Shown: positions 18,611 through 28,529 of the stretch, in pieces | Position numbering within the stretch: the stretch's first letter is position 1 | How the letters are laid out: each line of letters starts with the position of its first letter | From: Streptacidiphilus sp. PB12-B1b | Lineage (GTDB): Bacteria; Actinomycetota; Actinomycetes; Streptomycetales; Streptomycetaceae | DNA length: 64,000 nucleotides | NCBI RefSeq assembly: GCF_014084125.1 | Contig: NZ_CP048405.1 | Coordinates: 1,612,001-1,676,000, forward strand | Direction of reading: 5' to 3' | Notes under the pieces: generated by a model | Databases searched by the model: none | What the model was told of the DNA's origin: nothing | What the model saw: only the letters and a program-made list of their open reading frames with translations | Made by a program: the position numbers and the translations under genes

Positions 18611-20011
18611 ATGGCTGATGACTCCCCGTTGATCCGCAGTCTGCGGGCCGCTGTCGAGGCGGCTCCGGCGGACGTACCCCTGCGGCTGCACCTGGCCGCA
18701 CTGCTGCTGGACGCAGGCGCGGCGCAGGAGGCGGTGGCGCAGACCGCGGTCGCCCTGCAGCACGAGCCCGCGAGCGGCGAGGCGCGGGAGCTGATGCTGC
18801 GGGCCATGGGCGTCCCCGCCGCGCCCCCGGTCCCGCCCGCCGCCGACCCGGCCGCCTGGACGCCGCCGACCGGGTACCAGCCCGCACAGCCTGAGCCCGC
18901 GCCGTACGAGCCCGCGCCGTACGAGCCCGCACAGCCCGCGCCCGGACCGGCCGAACCCGCCGCCGGGCCCGGCCCCGCCGCCGAGACCGCCGACCCTGCC
19001 GGGACCGCCGACGCCGCCGACGCCGCCTTCGACTGGCGCACCGCCGAACAGCAGCTCAGCGACGTCGTCCAGCCGCGCTTCGTCCAGCCCGCCGCCGCGG
19101 ACGGCGCCGACGACGACCCGGGCGACGAGCCCGCCTGGGACATCGAGACCAGCCACATCGGCCTCGCCGACGTCGGCGGCATGACCGAGGTCAAGAAGCG
19201 CCTGGAGGCCGCCTTCCTGGCGCCCATGCGCAATCCGGAGCTGCGCCGGCTGTACGCCAAGTCGCTCCGCGGCGGCCTGCTGCTGTACGGGCCGCCCGGC
19301 TGCGGCAAGACCTTCATCGCCCGCGCGGTCGCCGGGGAGCTGGGCGCCAAGTTCATCACCGTCAGCCTCAGCGACGTCCTCGACATATACATCGGCCAGT
19401 CCGAGCGCAATCTGCACGACGTCTTCGCCGCGGCCCGGATGAACGCCCCCTGCGTGGTGTTCCTGGACGAGATCGACGCCCTCGGCGGCAAGCGCAGCAG
19501 CCTGCGCCACAACGCCATGCGCGGCACGGTCAACCAGCTGCTCACCGAGCTGGACGGGGCCCAGGCCGACAACGACGGGGTGTTCGTGCTCGCCGCCACC
19601 AACCACCCCTGGGACGTGGACGACGCCCTGCGCCGCCCCGGCCGCCTGGACCGGACGCTGCTGGTGCTGCCGCCGGACCAGCCCGCCCGCGAGGCCGTGC
19701 TCCGCTACCACCTGAGGGACCGTCCGATCGAGGGCGTGGACCTGGCCAAGCTGGCCAAGAAGACCGAGGGCTACTCCGGCGCCGACCTGGCCCACCTGTG
19801 CGAGACCGCCGCCGAGGCCGCCCTGCTGGACTCCGCCGCCAGCGGCCGGGTCCGCATGATCGGCATGCGCGACCTGCTGGACGCGGTCGAGCAGGTCCAG
19901 CCGTCCATCGAGTCCTGGTTCACCGCCGCCCGCAACGTCGCCATGTTCGCCAACGAGGGCGGCATGTACGACGACCTGGTGGCGTACCTCAAGAAGAGCC
20001 GCCGGCTGTGA
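18611..20011 (+). CDS. TPR-like / AAA+ ATPase
   Basis: Protein of 466 aa, not a named family member that I recognise. Residues 1-70 form TPR-like helices (LRLHLAALLLDAGAAQEAV). Residues 75-150 are a Pro/Ala/Glu-rich linker with a repeated EPAPY unit. The rest is a single AAA+ module of the FtsH/p97 class: GLADVGGMTEVKKRLEAAF, Walker A GPPGCGKT (about 233), Walker B CVVFLDEIDALGG, sensor-1 ATNHPWDVD, arginine fingers in RRPGRLDR, and the C-terminal lid GYSGADLAHLCETAAEAAL. No membrane segment or protease domain. It overlaps the next gene by 4 nt (GTGA). A regulatory or remodelling ATPase working with that membrane TPR protein is the likely role; this is inference. Confidence 0.9.
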   Translation: MADDSPLIRSLRAAVEAAPADVPLRLHLAALLLDAGAAQEAVAQTAVALQHEPASGEARELMLRAMGVPAAPPVPPAADPAAWTPPTGYQPAQPEPAPYEPAPYEPAQPAPGPAEPAAGPGPAAETADPAGTADAADAAFDWRTAEQQLSDVVQPRFVQPAAADGADDDPGDEPAWDIETSHIGLADVGGMTEVKKRLEAAFLAPMRNPELRRLYAKSLRGGLLLYGPPGCGKTFIARAVAGELGAKFITVSLSDVLDIYIGQSERNLHDVFAAARMNAPCVVFLDEIDALGGKRSSLRHNAMRGTVNQLLTELDGAQADNDGVFVLAATNHPWDVDDALRRPGRLDRTLLVLPPDQPAREAVLRYHLRDRPIEGVDLAKLAKKTEGYSGADLAHLCETAAEAALLDSAASGRVRMIGMRDLLDAVEQVQPSIESWFTAARNVAMFANEGGMYDDLVAYLKKSRRL

Positions 20012-21087
20012 CCGGCGAGCCCCGGGCCGAGGGTGCTGGGCGGTTGCAGCGCGCCCGGGCGCTGATGGACCTCGGCCGCCCCGAGCAGGCCGAGCCGCTG
20101 CTGGCGGAGGCCATCGCCGAGGAGCCCGGCAACGCCGACGCCTGGTGCGCCATGGCCCGCTGCCGCTTCGCCCGGCGCGACTTCCCCGGCTCGCTGGAGG
20201 CCACCGGCCGGGCGCTGGAGGTCCGGCCGGGCATGGCCGTCGCCTGGCGCTTCCGCACGCTGGCGCTGATCGAGCTGGAGCGCTGGGAGGACGCCTGGGC
20301 CGCGGCCGGCGAGGCGGTCCGGCTGGAGCCGCTCCAGTGGTACGGCCACATGCTGGTGGCCAAGGTGCTGCTGGCCAACTCCAGCGGCTACTTCCACGCG
20401 CCGGTGGCCATGCAGGCCGCGGCCCGGGCCCGGGAGCTGGCCCCGCACGAGCCGGAGACCCACTTCATCGTCGGCCTGGTGTGCGAGCGCTCCGAGCGGC
20501 TGGCCGAGGCCGAGCAGTGCTACCGGGAGGCGCTGCGGCTCTCGCCCGAGCACACCGGGGCCCGCAACCAGCTCGCGGTGATCCAGATGCGGCGTGGCGA
20601 CCACTACGCCGCCGTCCAGGGCTTCGCCGCCGTCGCCGCCTCCGACCAGGCGGTCTCCGGCGCGGGCGAGCACAACCTGCGGCTGGTCGCGGTGGGGCTG
20701 ATCGCCCCGGCCCGGTGGATCTCGCTGGCCTGCTTCCTGGGCGTCAACGCCGTCGTCGGCCTGCAGCCCCGGTTCGACTGGCTCACCCGCGGCCTGTGCC
20801 TGGCGGCGGTGCTCGCCGCCTGGGCGGTCTGGACGCTGTGGGCCGCCCGGCAGGTCCCGCCCCGGCTGCGCCGCCCGCTGCTGCGCACGGCCGGGGCCAG
20901 CCACTCGGTCCGGCTCACCCTGTTCGGGGTGTCCGTGCTGACCCTGGTCGCGCTGGTGCTGCTCACCGTCCCGGCGCTGTCCGGGGCGGCGACCGTGCTG
21001 CTGTTCGCCGGGGTGGTGTTCCAGGTGCTGGCGCTGCGGGCGGCGCAGCGCAGCGTCCGACAGGAGAAGGCCGCCCTGCACGGGTGA
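20008..21087 (+). CDS. TPR protein with C-terminal membrane domain
   Basis: Protein of 359 aa. Residues 1-210 carry about four to five tetratricopeptide repeats (RARALMDLGRPEQAEPLLAE, AWCAMARCRFARRDF, HFIVGLVCERSERLAEAEQC, ALRLSPEHTGARNQLAV). Residues 225-345 hold four hydrophobic segments (LIAPARWISLACFLGVNAVV, LCLAAVLAAWAVWTLWAA, LTLFGVSVLTLVALVLLTV, AATVLLFAGVVFQVLALRA). A TPR platform is therefore anchored in the membrane facing the cytosol. GTG 20008 overlaps the stop of the AAA+ gene, so the two are translationally coupled. Function unknown. Confidence 0.9.
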   Translation: MTGEPRAEGAGRLQRARALMDLGRPEQAEPLLAEAIAEEPGNADAWCAMARCRFARRDFPGSLEATGRALEVRPGMAVAWRFRTLALIELERWEDAWAAAGEAVRLEPLQWYGHMLVAKVLLANSSGYFHAPVAMQAAARARELAPHEPETHFIVGLVCERSERLAEAEQCYREALRLSPEHTGARNQLAVIQMRRGDHYAAVQGFAAVAASDQAVSGAGEHNLRLVAVGLIAPARWISLACFLGVNAVVGLQPRFDWLTRGLCLAAVLAAWAVWTLWAARQVPPRLRRPLLRTAGASHSVRLTLFGVSVLTLVALVLLTVPALSGAATVLLFAGVVFQVLALRAAQRSVRQEKAALHG

Positions 21088-21207
21088 CCGCCCGGTGACC
21101 GCCCGGTGACCGCCCGGGCGACGCACCGGCGGTCCGGCCGCGCCCCGGCGCCGCCGGTACGATGCGACCACAGCACAGCTTCCCAGGCGACAGATGGAGA
21201 TGACGAC

Positions 21208-21582
21208 GTGTCGGGAGAGCCGCAGGCGGAGTGCCTGTTCTGCAGGATCGTGGCGGGGGAGATCCCGGCGACCGTCGTCCGCGAGACCGACGCGACCCTG
21301 GCCTTCCGCGACATCAGCCCGCAGGCGCCGACGCACGTCCTGGTCGTCCCCAAGGCGCACTACCCGGACGCCGCCTCGCTCGCCGAGGCCGATCCGGCGC
21401 TCGCGGGCGCGCTGCTGGCCGAGGTCGGGCGGGTCGCCGAGAGCGAGAAGGTCGCCGAGAGCGCGGGCGGCGCCGGCTACCGGCTGATCTTCAACACCGG
21501 CGCCGGGGCCGGGCAGACCGTGTTCCACGCCCACGTCCACGTCCTCGGCGGCGGGGACGGGCTGCGCGAGAGGCTGGTCTAG
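21208..21582 (+). CDS. HIT family nucleotide hydrolase (Hint-like)
   Basis: Protein of 124 aa. N-terminal [13 protein letters not shown] holds two zinc-site cysteines of the Hint branch, followed by [20 protein letters not shown] and the active-site histidine triad [10 protein letters not shown] near the C terminus. Members hydrolyse AMP-linked phosphoramidates and related nucleotides. Start GTG 21208 has GGAGATG upstream; nearby ATGs at 21194 and 21200 are out of frame. TACGAT (21158-21163) is a plausible -10 with a leader of about 37 nt. It is followed after 4 nt by the RNase Z gene, so the two form an operon. Confidence 0.94.
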   Translation: MSGEPQAECLFCRIVAGEIPATVVRETDATLAFRDISPQAPTHVLVVPKAHYPDAASLAEADPALAGALLAEVGRVAESEKVAESAGGAGYRLIFNTGAGAGQTVFHAHVHVLGGGDGLRERLV

Positions 21583-21586
21583 CGGC

Positions 21587-22507
21587 GTGTCGCAGCGCGA
21601 GCTGGTGGTGCTGGGGACGGCCAGCCAGGTGCCGACCCGGACCCGCAACCACAACGGCTACCTGCTGCTGTGGGACGGCGAGGGCCTGCTGTTCGACCCG
21701 GGCGAGGGCACCCAGCGGCAGCTGCTGTACGCCGGGGTGAGCGCCTCCGCCGTCCGCCGCGTCTGCGTCACGCACTTCCACGGCGACCACTGCCTGGGAC
21801 TGCCCGGGGTGATCCAGCGGATCAACCTGGACCGGCCGCCGCACCCCTTCAGCGTCCACTACCCGGCCTCCGGGCAGCACTTCTTCGAGCGGCTGCGGCA
21901 CGCCAGCGTCTTCCACGAGACCGTGGAGCTGCGGCCCGAGCCGATCACCGGGCCCGGCGAACTGGCGGCGCCGGGCGCGCCGTACTCGCTGCGGGCGGCC
22001 CGGCTGTCGCACCCGGTGGAGTCCTTCGGTTACCGGCTCACCGAGCCGGACGGCCGCCGGCTGCTGCCCGAGCGGCTGGCCGCGCGCGGCATCCGCGGGC
22101 CGCTCGTCGGCGAGCTGCAGCGGCACGGCACGGTCACCGCCCCGGACGGCTCCACGGTGGCGCTGGCCGAGGTCAGCGAGGAGCGGCCCGGGCAGAGCGC
22201 CGCGTTCGTCATGGACACCCGGCTCTGCGACGGCGTCGCCGAGCTGGCCGCCGGGGTGGACCTGCTGGTCATCGAGGCGACCTTCCTGGAGGCGGACGCC
22301 GAGCTGGCGCAGGCGCACGGCCACCTGACCGCCGGCCAGGCGGCCCGGGTCGCCGCCGAGGCGGGCGTGCGGACGCTGGTGCTGGCCCACTTCTCGCAGC
22401 GCTACCCCGACCTGGAGGGCCACCGGGCCGAGGCCCGGCGCCACTTCGACGGTGACCTGGTGTTGGCCGAGGACCTGCTGCGGGTCCCGGTGCCCCGCCG
22501 CCGGTGA
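21587..22507 (+). CDS. rnz: Ribonuclease Z
   Basis: Protein of 306 aa of the metallo-beta-lactamase fold. The first 70 residues include [19 protein letters not shown], the [12 protein letters not shown] segment, and the zinc motif HFHGDH with LGLPG; later [19 protein letters not shown] and LAHFSQRY complete the RNase Z/ElaC set of metal ligands. It cleaves the 3' trailer from tRNA precursors in the cytosol. The exosite arm of long-armed family members is recognisable between about 155 and 200 but short. Start GTG 21587, 4 nt after the HIT gene. Confidence 0.92.
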   Translation: MSQRELVVLGTASQVPTRTRNHNGYLLLWDGEGLLFDPGEGTQRQLLYAGVSASAVRRVCVTHFHGDHCLGLPGVIQRINLDRPPHPFSVHYPASGQHFFERLRHASVFHETVELRPEPITGPGELAAPGAPYSLRAARLSHPVESFGYRLTEPDGRRLLPERLAARGIRGPLVGELQRHGTVTAPDGSTVALAEVSEERPGQSAAFVMDTRLCDGVAELAAGVDLLVIEATFLEADAELAQAHGHLTAGQAARVAAEAGVRTLVLAHFSQRYPDLEGHRAEARRHFDGDLVLAEDLLRVPVPRRR

Positions 22508-22621
22508 CGCCCCCGCCGCCGACCGCTCCCGCGTCGGCAGACCCCCGCCGACCGGCCCGGTACGCCCCGGTGAACGCCTGCGAAAACCGCTGGCGCGGCC
22601 CCCGGGCAGGGCGGACCATCG

Positions 22622-22652
22622 TTGCCACTGGCCTTCGCGTCCGTCGTACCCT
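22622..22652 (+). promoter_or_regulatory. Possible promoter of phoH
   Basis: TTGCCA (22622-22627), 19-nt spacer, TACCCT (22647-22652), about 70 nt before the phoH start. Spacing is slightly long, so support is moderate. Confidence 0.4.
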
Positions 22653-22721
22653 TGACACACCGAGCCGAGAGCCCGGCGGACCCTACCGAGATGGGATGAG
22701 GCAGGCCCCAGCGGCCGACCT

Positions 22722-23882
<1,161 letters not shown>

Positions 23883-23896
23883 GACCCCACAACCCC

Positions 23897-24385
23897 ATGT
23901 CGATCGACATCAACAACGAGTCCGGCACGGAGGTGGACGAGAAGGCCATCCTCGACGTCGCCCGCTTCGCCCTGGACCGTATGCGCATCCACCCGCTCTC
24001 CGAGCTGTCCGTGATCGTCGTCGACGCGGAGGCGATGGAGGCGCTGCACGTCCAGTGGATGGACCTGCCCGGCCCCACCGACGTGATGTCCTTCCCCATG
24101 GACGAGCTGCGCCCCGGCAAGGAGGACGAGGAACTGCCGCAGGGCCTGCTCGGCGACATCGTGCTGTGCCCCGAGGTCGCCGCCCGGCAGGGCGCCGCCA
24201 ACGGCCACTCCATGGACGCGGAGCTGCAACTGCTCACCGTCCACGGCGTGCTGCACGTCCTCGGCTACGACCACGAGGACCCGGACGAGGAGCAGGCCAT
24301 GTTCGGCCTGCAGAAGCGCATCCTGGACGACTGGCGCGAGGAACGCGGCGAGACCGGTCCGTCTCCCGCCCCCACCACCCGGTGA
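23897..24385 (+). CDS. ybeY: Endoribonuclease YbeY
   Basis: Protein of 162 aa. Starts [28 protein letters not shown] and [18 protein letters not shown] precede the zinc motif [17 protein letters not shown] with the three histidines. It is a metal-dependent endoribonuclease for 16S rRNA 3'-end maturation and 70S quality control. Encoded between phoH and a CNNM protein, the widely conserved order. Confidence 0.97.
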   Translation: MSIDINNESGTEVDEKAILDVARFALDRMRIHPLSELSVIVVDAEAMEALHVQWMDLPGPTDVMSFPMDELRPGKEDEELPQGLLGDIVLCPEVAARQGAANGHSMDAELQLLTVHGVLHVLGYDHEDPDEEQAMFGLQKRILDDWREERGETGPSPAPTTR

Positions 24386-24422
24386 ACGGGACCGGGACGA
24401 TCGGCGGGACGGGTCGAACGCG

Positions 24423-26006
24423 ATGAGTGGCAGTAGTACCGGCTTCCTCGTGGTCGCCGTCATCCTCGTGGTCTTCGCGTGGCTGGCGGCCTGTGCGGAG
24501 GCGGGCATCGCCCGGGTGTCCCGCTTCCGCGCCGAGGAGGCCGTCCGCAACGGCCGCCGGGGGGCCGAGCGGCTGCTCACCCTGGCCCGCGACCCCATCC
24601 GCTACCTGAACCTGGCGACGCTGATCCGGGTCACCTGCGAGATGGCCGCGGCCGTCCTGGTGACCGTGGTCTGCGTCCGCTCGCTGCACCAGACCTGGCA
24701 GGCCGTGCTGGTCGCCATCGGCGCCATGGTGCTGGTGTCGTACGTCGCGGTGGGCGTCTCCCCGCGCACCATCGGCCGCCAGCACCCGATGAACGTGGCC
24801 ACTGCCTCGTCCGTGGTGCTGCTGCCGCTGAACCGCATCCTCGGGCCCATCCCGCGGCTGCTGATCCTGGTCGGCAACGCGCTCACCCCCGGCAAGGGCT
24901 TCCGCGAGGGCCCGTTCGCCTCGGAGGCGGAGCTGCGCGCGCTGGTGGACCTCGCCGAACAGGACTCGCTGATCGAGGACGAGGAGCGCCGGATGGTGCA
25001 CTCCGTCTTCGAGCTCGGCGACACCATCGTCCGCGAGGTGATGGTGCCGCGCACCGACCTGGTCATGGTCGAGCGCGGCAAGACCGTCCGCCAGGCGCTG
25101 ACGCTGGCGCTGCGCAGCGGCTTCTCCCGGATGCCGGTCGTCGGCGAGAACGAGGACGACGTCGTCGGCATCGTCTACCTCAAGGACCTGGTGCGGGTCA
25201 CGCACGTCAACCGCGAGGCCGAGGCCGAGCCGGTCGGCGCGGTGATGCGGCAGGCCACGTACGTCCCGGACAGCAAGCCCGTGGCCGACCTGCTGCGGGA
25301 GATGCAGCGCGACCGCATCCACGTCGCCGTGGTCATCGACGAGTACGGCGGCACGGCCGGGCTGGTCACCATCGAGGACATTCTGGAGGAGATCGTCGGC
25401 GAGATCACCGACGAGTACGACCGGGAGGCCCCGCCGGTGGAGATCCTGGCCGACGGCGCCTTCCGGATCACCGCCCGGCTCCCGGTGGAGGAGCTGGGCG
25501 AGCTGTTCGGCATCGAGCTGGACGACGAGGACGTCGACACCGTCGGCGGCCTGCTGGCCAAGGCCCTGGGCCGGGTGCCGATCCCCGGCTCCGGCGCGGA
25601 GGTGCCGGTGCCCGAGGAGGAGGACGTGCCGATCACCGCGATCCGGCTCACCGCCGAGAGCACCGCCGGACGCCGCAACCGCATCGGCACGCTGCTCGCC
25701 GAGCCCGTCCCCCGGGGACAGCGCGGGCGCGGCGGCCGCCGCGAGGGGCCGGCCGAGGACGACCGCGCCGCCGACCGCCACGGCGAGCGCGTCGCCGAGC
25801 ACGCGGCCGAGCACCCGAGGACGCCTGAGCGCGGCCCGCCTCCCCGCCGCCGTTCGATGCCGCCTGTCGGCCCGTGTCCCGCTGCTGCGCGGGGCGCGGG
25901 CCGGCGGCGCATCCGTGCGGCGCGGCGCCGCCTGCGGACGAATCCGTGCAGCTCCGTGCCGCAGGCCCGGGCCGGGGTGAGGATGTGTGCGCAAAGCCCC
26001 CGCTGA
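24423..26006 (+). CDS. CNNM/CorC-type membrane protein with CBS pair
   Basis: Protein of 527 aa. Residues 1-140: CNNM (DUF21) membrane domain, first helix at 8-28. Residues 175-300: two CBS domains (IVREVMVPRTDLVMVERG, FSRMPVVGENEDDVVGIVYL, VADLLREMQRDRIHVAVVIDEYGGTAGLVTIEDILEE). Residues 330-400: CorC/HlyC domain (FRITARLPVEELGELFGIEL, DTVGGLLAKALGRVP). Such proteins are linked to Mg2+/Co2+ export or tolerance; older annotations say hemolysin. The end is odd: after about residue 425 comes an Arg/Gly/Pro-rich tail, and the last 50 codons lose the strong G/C third-position bias, as if the original stop was lost and translation reads into the leader of the next gene. Confidence 0.9.
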   Translation: MSGSSTGFLVVAVILVVFAWLAACAEAGIARVSRFRAEEAVRNGRRGAERLLTLARDPIRYLNLATLIRVTCEMAAAVLVTVVCVRSLHQTWQAVLVAIGAMVLVSYVAVGVSPRTIGRQHPMNVATASSVVLLPLNRILGPIPRLLILVGNALTPGKGFREGPFASEAELRALVDLAEQDSLIEDEERRMVHSVFELGDTIVREVMVPRTDLVMVERGKTVRQALTLALRSGFSRMPVVGENEDDVVGIVYLKDLVRVTHVNREAEAEPVGAVMRQATYVPDSKPVADLLREMQRDRIHVAVVIDEYGGTAGLVTIEDILEEIVGEITDEYDREAPPVEILADGAFRITARLPVEELGELFGIELDDEDVDTVGGLLAKALGRVPIPGSGAEVPVPEEEDVPITAIRLTAESTAGRRNRIGTLLAEPVPRGQRGRGGRREGPAEDDRAADRHGERVAEHAAEHPRTPERGPPPRRRSMPPVGPCPAAARGAGRRRIRAARRRLRTNPCSSVPQARAGVRMCAQSPR

Positions 26007-26017
26007 GGAGACGCCAC

Positions 26018-27262
26018 ATGACCGACGTGACCGATGTGACCGACGGGCCGGACGGCCCCGACACCGCTGCCCTGCGTGAGTCCGCCGCGCTGATCGGGCC
26101 CGAGCTGGTGGCGCTGCGCCGCTCGGTGCACCGGGAGCCGGAGATCGGGCTGGAGCTGCCGTTGACCCAGGCGAAGGTCCTGGCGGCCTTGGAGGGGCTG
26201 CCGCTGGAGATCACCTCGGGGCAGCAGCTCAGCTCGGTGACGGCGGTGCTGCGCGGCGCGCTGCCCGGCCCGGTGGTGCTGCTGCGGGCCGACATGGACG
26301 CGCTGCCGGTGCAGGAGGCCGGCGGCCTGCCGTACGCCTCGCGCTTCCCCGGGGTGATGCACGCCTGCGGGCATGACCTGCACGTGGCCGGTCTGGTCGG
26401 GGCGGCCCGGCTGCTGGCCGAGCGCCGGGAGTCGCTGCCCGGCAGCGTCGTGTTCATGTTCCAGCCCGGGGAGGAGGGCGACGGCGGAGCGCAGCGGATG
26501 GTCGACGAGGGCGTCCTGGACGCCGCCGGCGCCGCCCCCGTCGCCGCCTACGCCCTGCACGTCGCCGCCGCCCAGCTGCCCGGCGGCTGGGTCGCCACCC
26601 GGCCGGGCCCGGTCATGGCCGCCGCCGACACCCTGCACGTCACCATGGGCGGGCACGGCGGCCACGGCTCCAGCCCGCACCTGGCGCTGGACCCGGTCCC
26701 GGCCGCCTGCGAGGCCGTGCTGGCGCTGCAGACCATGGTCACCCGCCGCTTCGACGCCTTCGACCCGGTGGTGGTCACCGTGGGCCGCTTCGCCGCCGGG
26801 ACGGTCGAGAACGTCATCCCCGACGACGCCGAGTTCTCCGCGACCATCCGCTCGTTCTCGCCCGAGGCCAGGAGCCGGGTGCTGGAGGAGGTGCTGCGGG
26901 TGGTGCGCGGCGTCGGCGCGGCGCACGGGCTGGCCGTGGACGCCGCCGTCCGCGAGGGCTACCCGGTCACCGTCAACGACCACCGGGAGGCCGCCTTCGC
27001 CGCCGGTACCGCCGTCGCGCTGCTCGGCGCGGACCGCTACGTCGAGATGCCGCACGCCGTCGCCGGGGCCGAGGACTTCGCCGTGATCGGCGCGCTGGTC
27101 CCCTCCGCCTACCTGATGCTGGGCGCCTGCCCGGCCGACCGCGACCCCTTCACCTCCCCGTACAACCACTCGCCGGAGGCCGCCTACGACGACGCCGTCC
27201 TCCCCGACGCCGCCGCCCTCCTCGCCGCCCTGGCCCTGGGCCGCCTGCACCGCGCCGACTGA
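26018..27262 (+). CDS. M20 family amidohydrolase, copy 1
   Basis: Protein of 414 aa of peptidase family M20D (hippurate hydrolase / IAA-amino-acid hydrolase type), removing acyl groups from amino-acid conjugates with two metal ions. Seen: LRRSVHREPEIGLELP, RADMDALPVQE, the metal site HACGHDLHVA, FQPGEEG with the catalytic/metal Glu, LHVAAAQ, dimerisation domain from about residue 200 (GHGGHGSSPH), ENVIPDDAEFSATIRSFSP and the final YNHSPEAAYDD. The N terminus carries a TDVTDVTD repeat. Start ATG 26018 has GAGGAG upstream, which overlaps the end of the CNNM gene. A close paralogue lies at 28530. Confidence 0.93.
   Translation: MTDVTDVTDGPDGPDTAALRESAALIGPELVALRRSVHREPEIGLELPLTQAKVLAALEGLPLEITSGQQLSSVTAVLRGALPGPVVLLRADMDALPVQEAGGLPYASRFPGVMHACGHDLHVAGLVGAARLLAERRESLPGSVVFMFQPGEEGDGGAQRMVDEGVLDAAGAAPVAAYALHVAAAQLPGGWVATRPGPVMAAADTLHVTMGGHGGHGSSPHLALDPVPAACEAVLALQTMVTRRFDAFDPVVVTVGRFAAGTVENVIPDDAEFSATIRSFSPEARSRVLEEVLRVVRGVGAAHGLAVDAAVREGYPVTVNDHREAAFAAGTAVALLGADRYVEMPHAVAGAEDFAVIGALVPSAYLMLGACPADRDPFTSPYNHSPEAAYDDAVLPDAAALLAALALGRLHRAD
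26072..26479 (+). repeat. Long near-identical repeat, copy A
   Basis: 408 bp within the first M20 gene that align without gaps to 28548-28955 in the second; I count about 17 mismatches (roughly 96% identity). Identity begins at the codons for LRES and ends at GEEG, then drops. Confidence 0.9.
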
Positions 27263-27270
27263 CCCGGGCG

Positions 27271-27310
27271 GCGGCCCTAGGCGGCCCTAGGCGGTCCTAG
27301 GCGGTCCAGG
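27271..27310. repeat. Four tandem decamers GCGGYCCTAG
   Basis: Units GCGGCCCTAG, GCGGCCCTAG, GCGGTCCTAG and GCGGTCCAGG, in the gap between convergent genes. The third unit supplies the stop codon (CTA on the plus strand) of the Lrp-type gene. Confidence 0.85.
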
Positions 27311-28312
27311 GGGCCCAGGGGTCCAGGGGGACGTAGCCGTGGGCGCGGCCCTCGGAGTCGAGCAGGCGGCCCACCAGTTTCACCGTGCGCAGGGTCAACT
27401 GCCGCTCGCGCACCCGGGTCTGCGGAAAGCGGCGGCTCAGCTCCAGCTCCAGCCGCCGCAGCTCCGGCAGGTGACGCACCATCAGGTAGCTGCTGAGGTT
27501 GGCCGCGCCCACCGTCACCGCGCACATCCGGGTCTGCGGCAGCCCGGCGAACCACCGCGCCGCCGCCTCCAGCCGGTCGGCCGGCAGCTCCAGCCACAGC
27601 ATGGTGCTCACCGGGTGCCCGGTCAGCTGCGGCGAGGCGTCGCAGCGCAGCACCAGCCGCCCGGACTCCCGCAGCTCCGCCAGCCGCCGCCGGACCGTGC
27701 TCGGCGGCAGGCCGGTCCGCTCCGACAGCTCCGCGTACGGCATCCGCCCGTCCTCGCCCAGCGCCACCATCAGCGCCCGGTCGACCACGCCCTGGTGCCC
27801 CGGGGCGCGCCCCGGCAGCACCGCCGGAGCCGGTCCGGCGATGGCCTCGCGCTGCTCCGCGTCCAGCGCGCCGTCCCGCCAGCGGCTGCCCTCCCGTACC
27901 GTCCGCTCCACCAGCGAGGTACGCGTCCGCAGCACCCCCGGCACGGTGCCGATCCGGTCCAGCACATAGCGGGTCAGCAGGGACGGCTCGGTCGCGCCCA
28001 CCGTCAGCAGCAGGTCCGCGCCGCCGGTGACCACCTCGATGGACGCCGTCTGCGGATCGCGGGCCAGCCGCCCGGCGACCGCCGCCACCTCGCCCGCCAG
28101 GCACTCCACCTCGACCAGCGCGGTCACCCCGTACCCCAGCCGGTCCGTCGACGGATAGCAGGTCACCCAGGCGTCCCCGGCCGCCGTCAGCCGGGCCCAG
28201 CGGCGCGACAGCGTCGCCGGATCCACCCCAGCGGCCCGGCCAGCCGCGACCAGGACGCCCGCGGCTCCACCCGCAGCGCGTCCACCAGCGCCAGGTCCAA
28301 CTCGTCGATCAT
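27297..28312 (-). pseudogene. Lrp/AsnC family regulator, frameshifted
   Basis: Two frames together encode a normal two-module Lrp/AsnC protein of about 338 aa. The N terminus, from ATG 28312, reads MIDELDLALVDALRVEPRAS and then WSRLAGPLG; the recognition helix continues in another frame as VDPATLSRRWARLTAAG. The switch lies at a run of four C on the plus strand near 28228-28231, where five would restore the frame. The downstream frame is open from 28226 to 27297 and holds an RAM-like domain, a second HTH (YAELSERTGLPPSTVRRRLAELRESG) and a second ligand domain. Either the gene is broken or the assembly lost one base in the homopolymer. It lies between two M20 genes and would be the natural regulator of the divergent one. 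Confidence 0.8.
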
Positions 28313-28529
28313 GGCCGATCCGTGCCTGTGGACGGTTGCCGTCCCCTGCGGTGCGCGTTCATGGCCGCCCAGGTTAGCCATTCTCCCGGCCGCCGCGACG
28401 CCCCGCTCCCCGGCCGCGAAGGGCGGTGGGCAGCGGAGGCGTCGGCGGAGGCGGTGGTGACCGGACGGTCCGGAGCTGGTACAGCTAGCAGTCGTCCCGC
28501 CGTCCCCGCAACGAAGCCGGAGAACGCCG

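Noticed and set aside
22652-22690. TTGACA at 22652 as the -35 of phoH
   Set aside because: No -10 hexamer lies 15-20 nt downstream; the overlapping TACCCT with TTGCCA upstream is a better fit.
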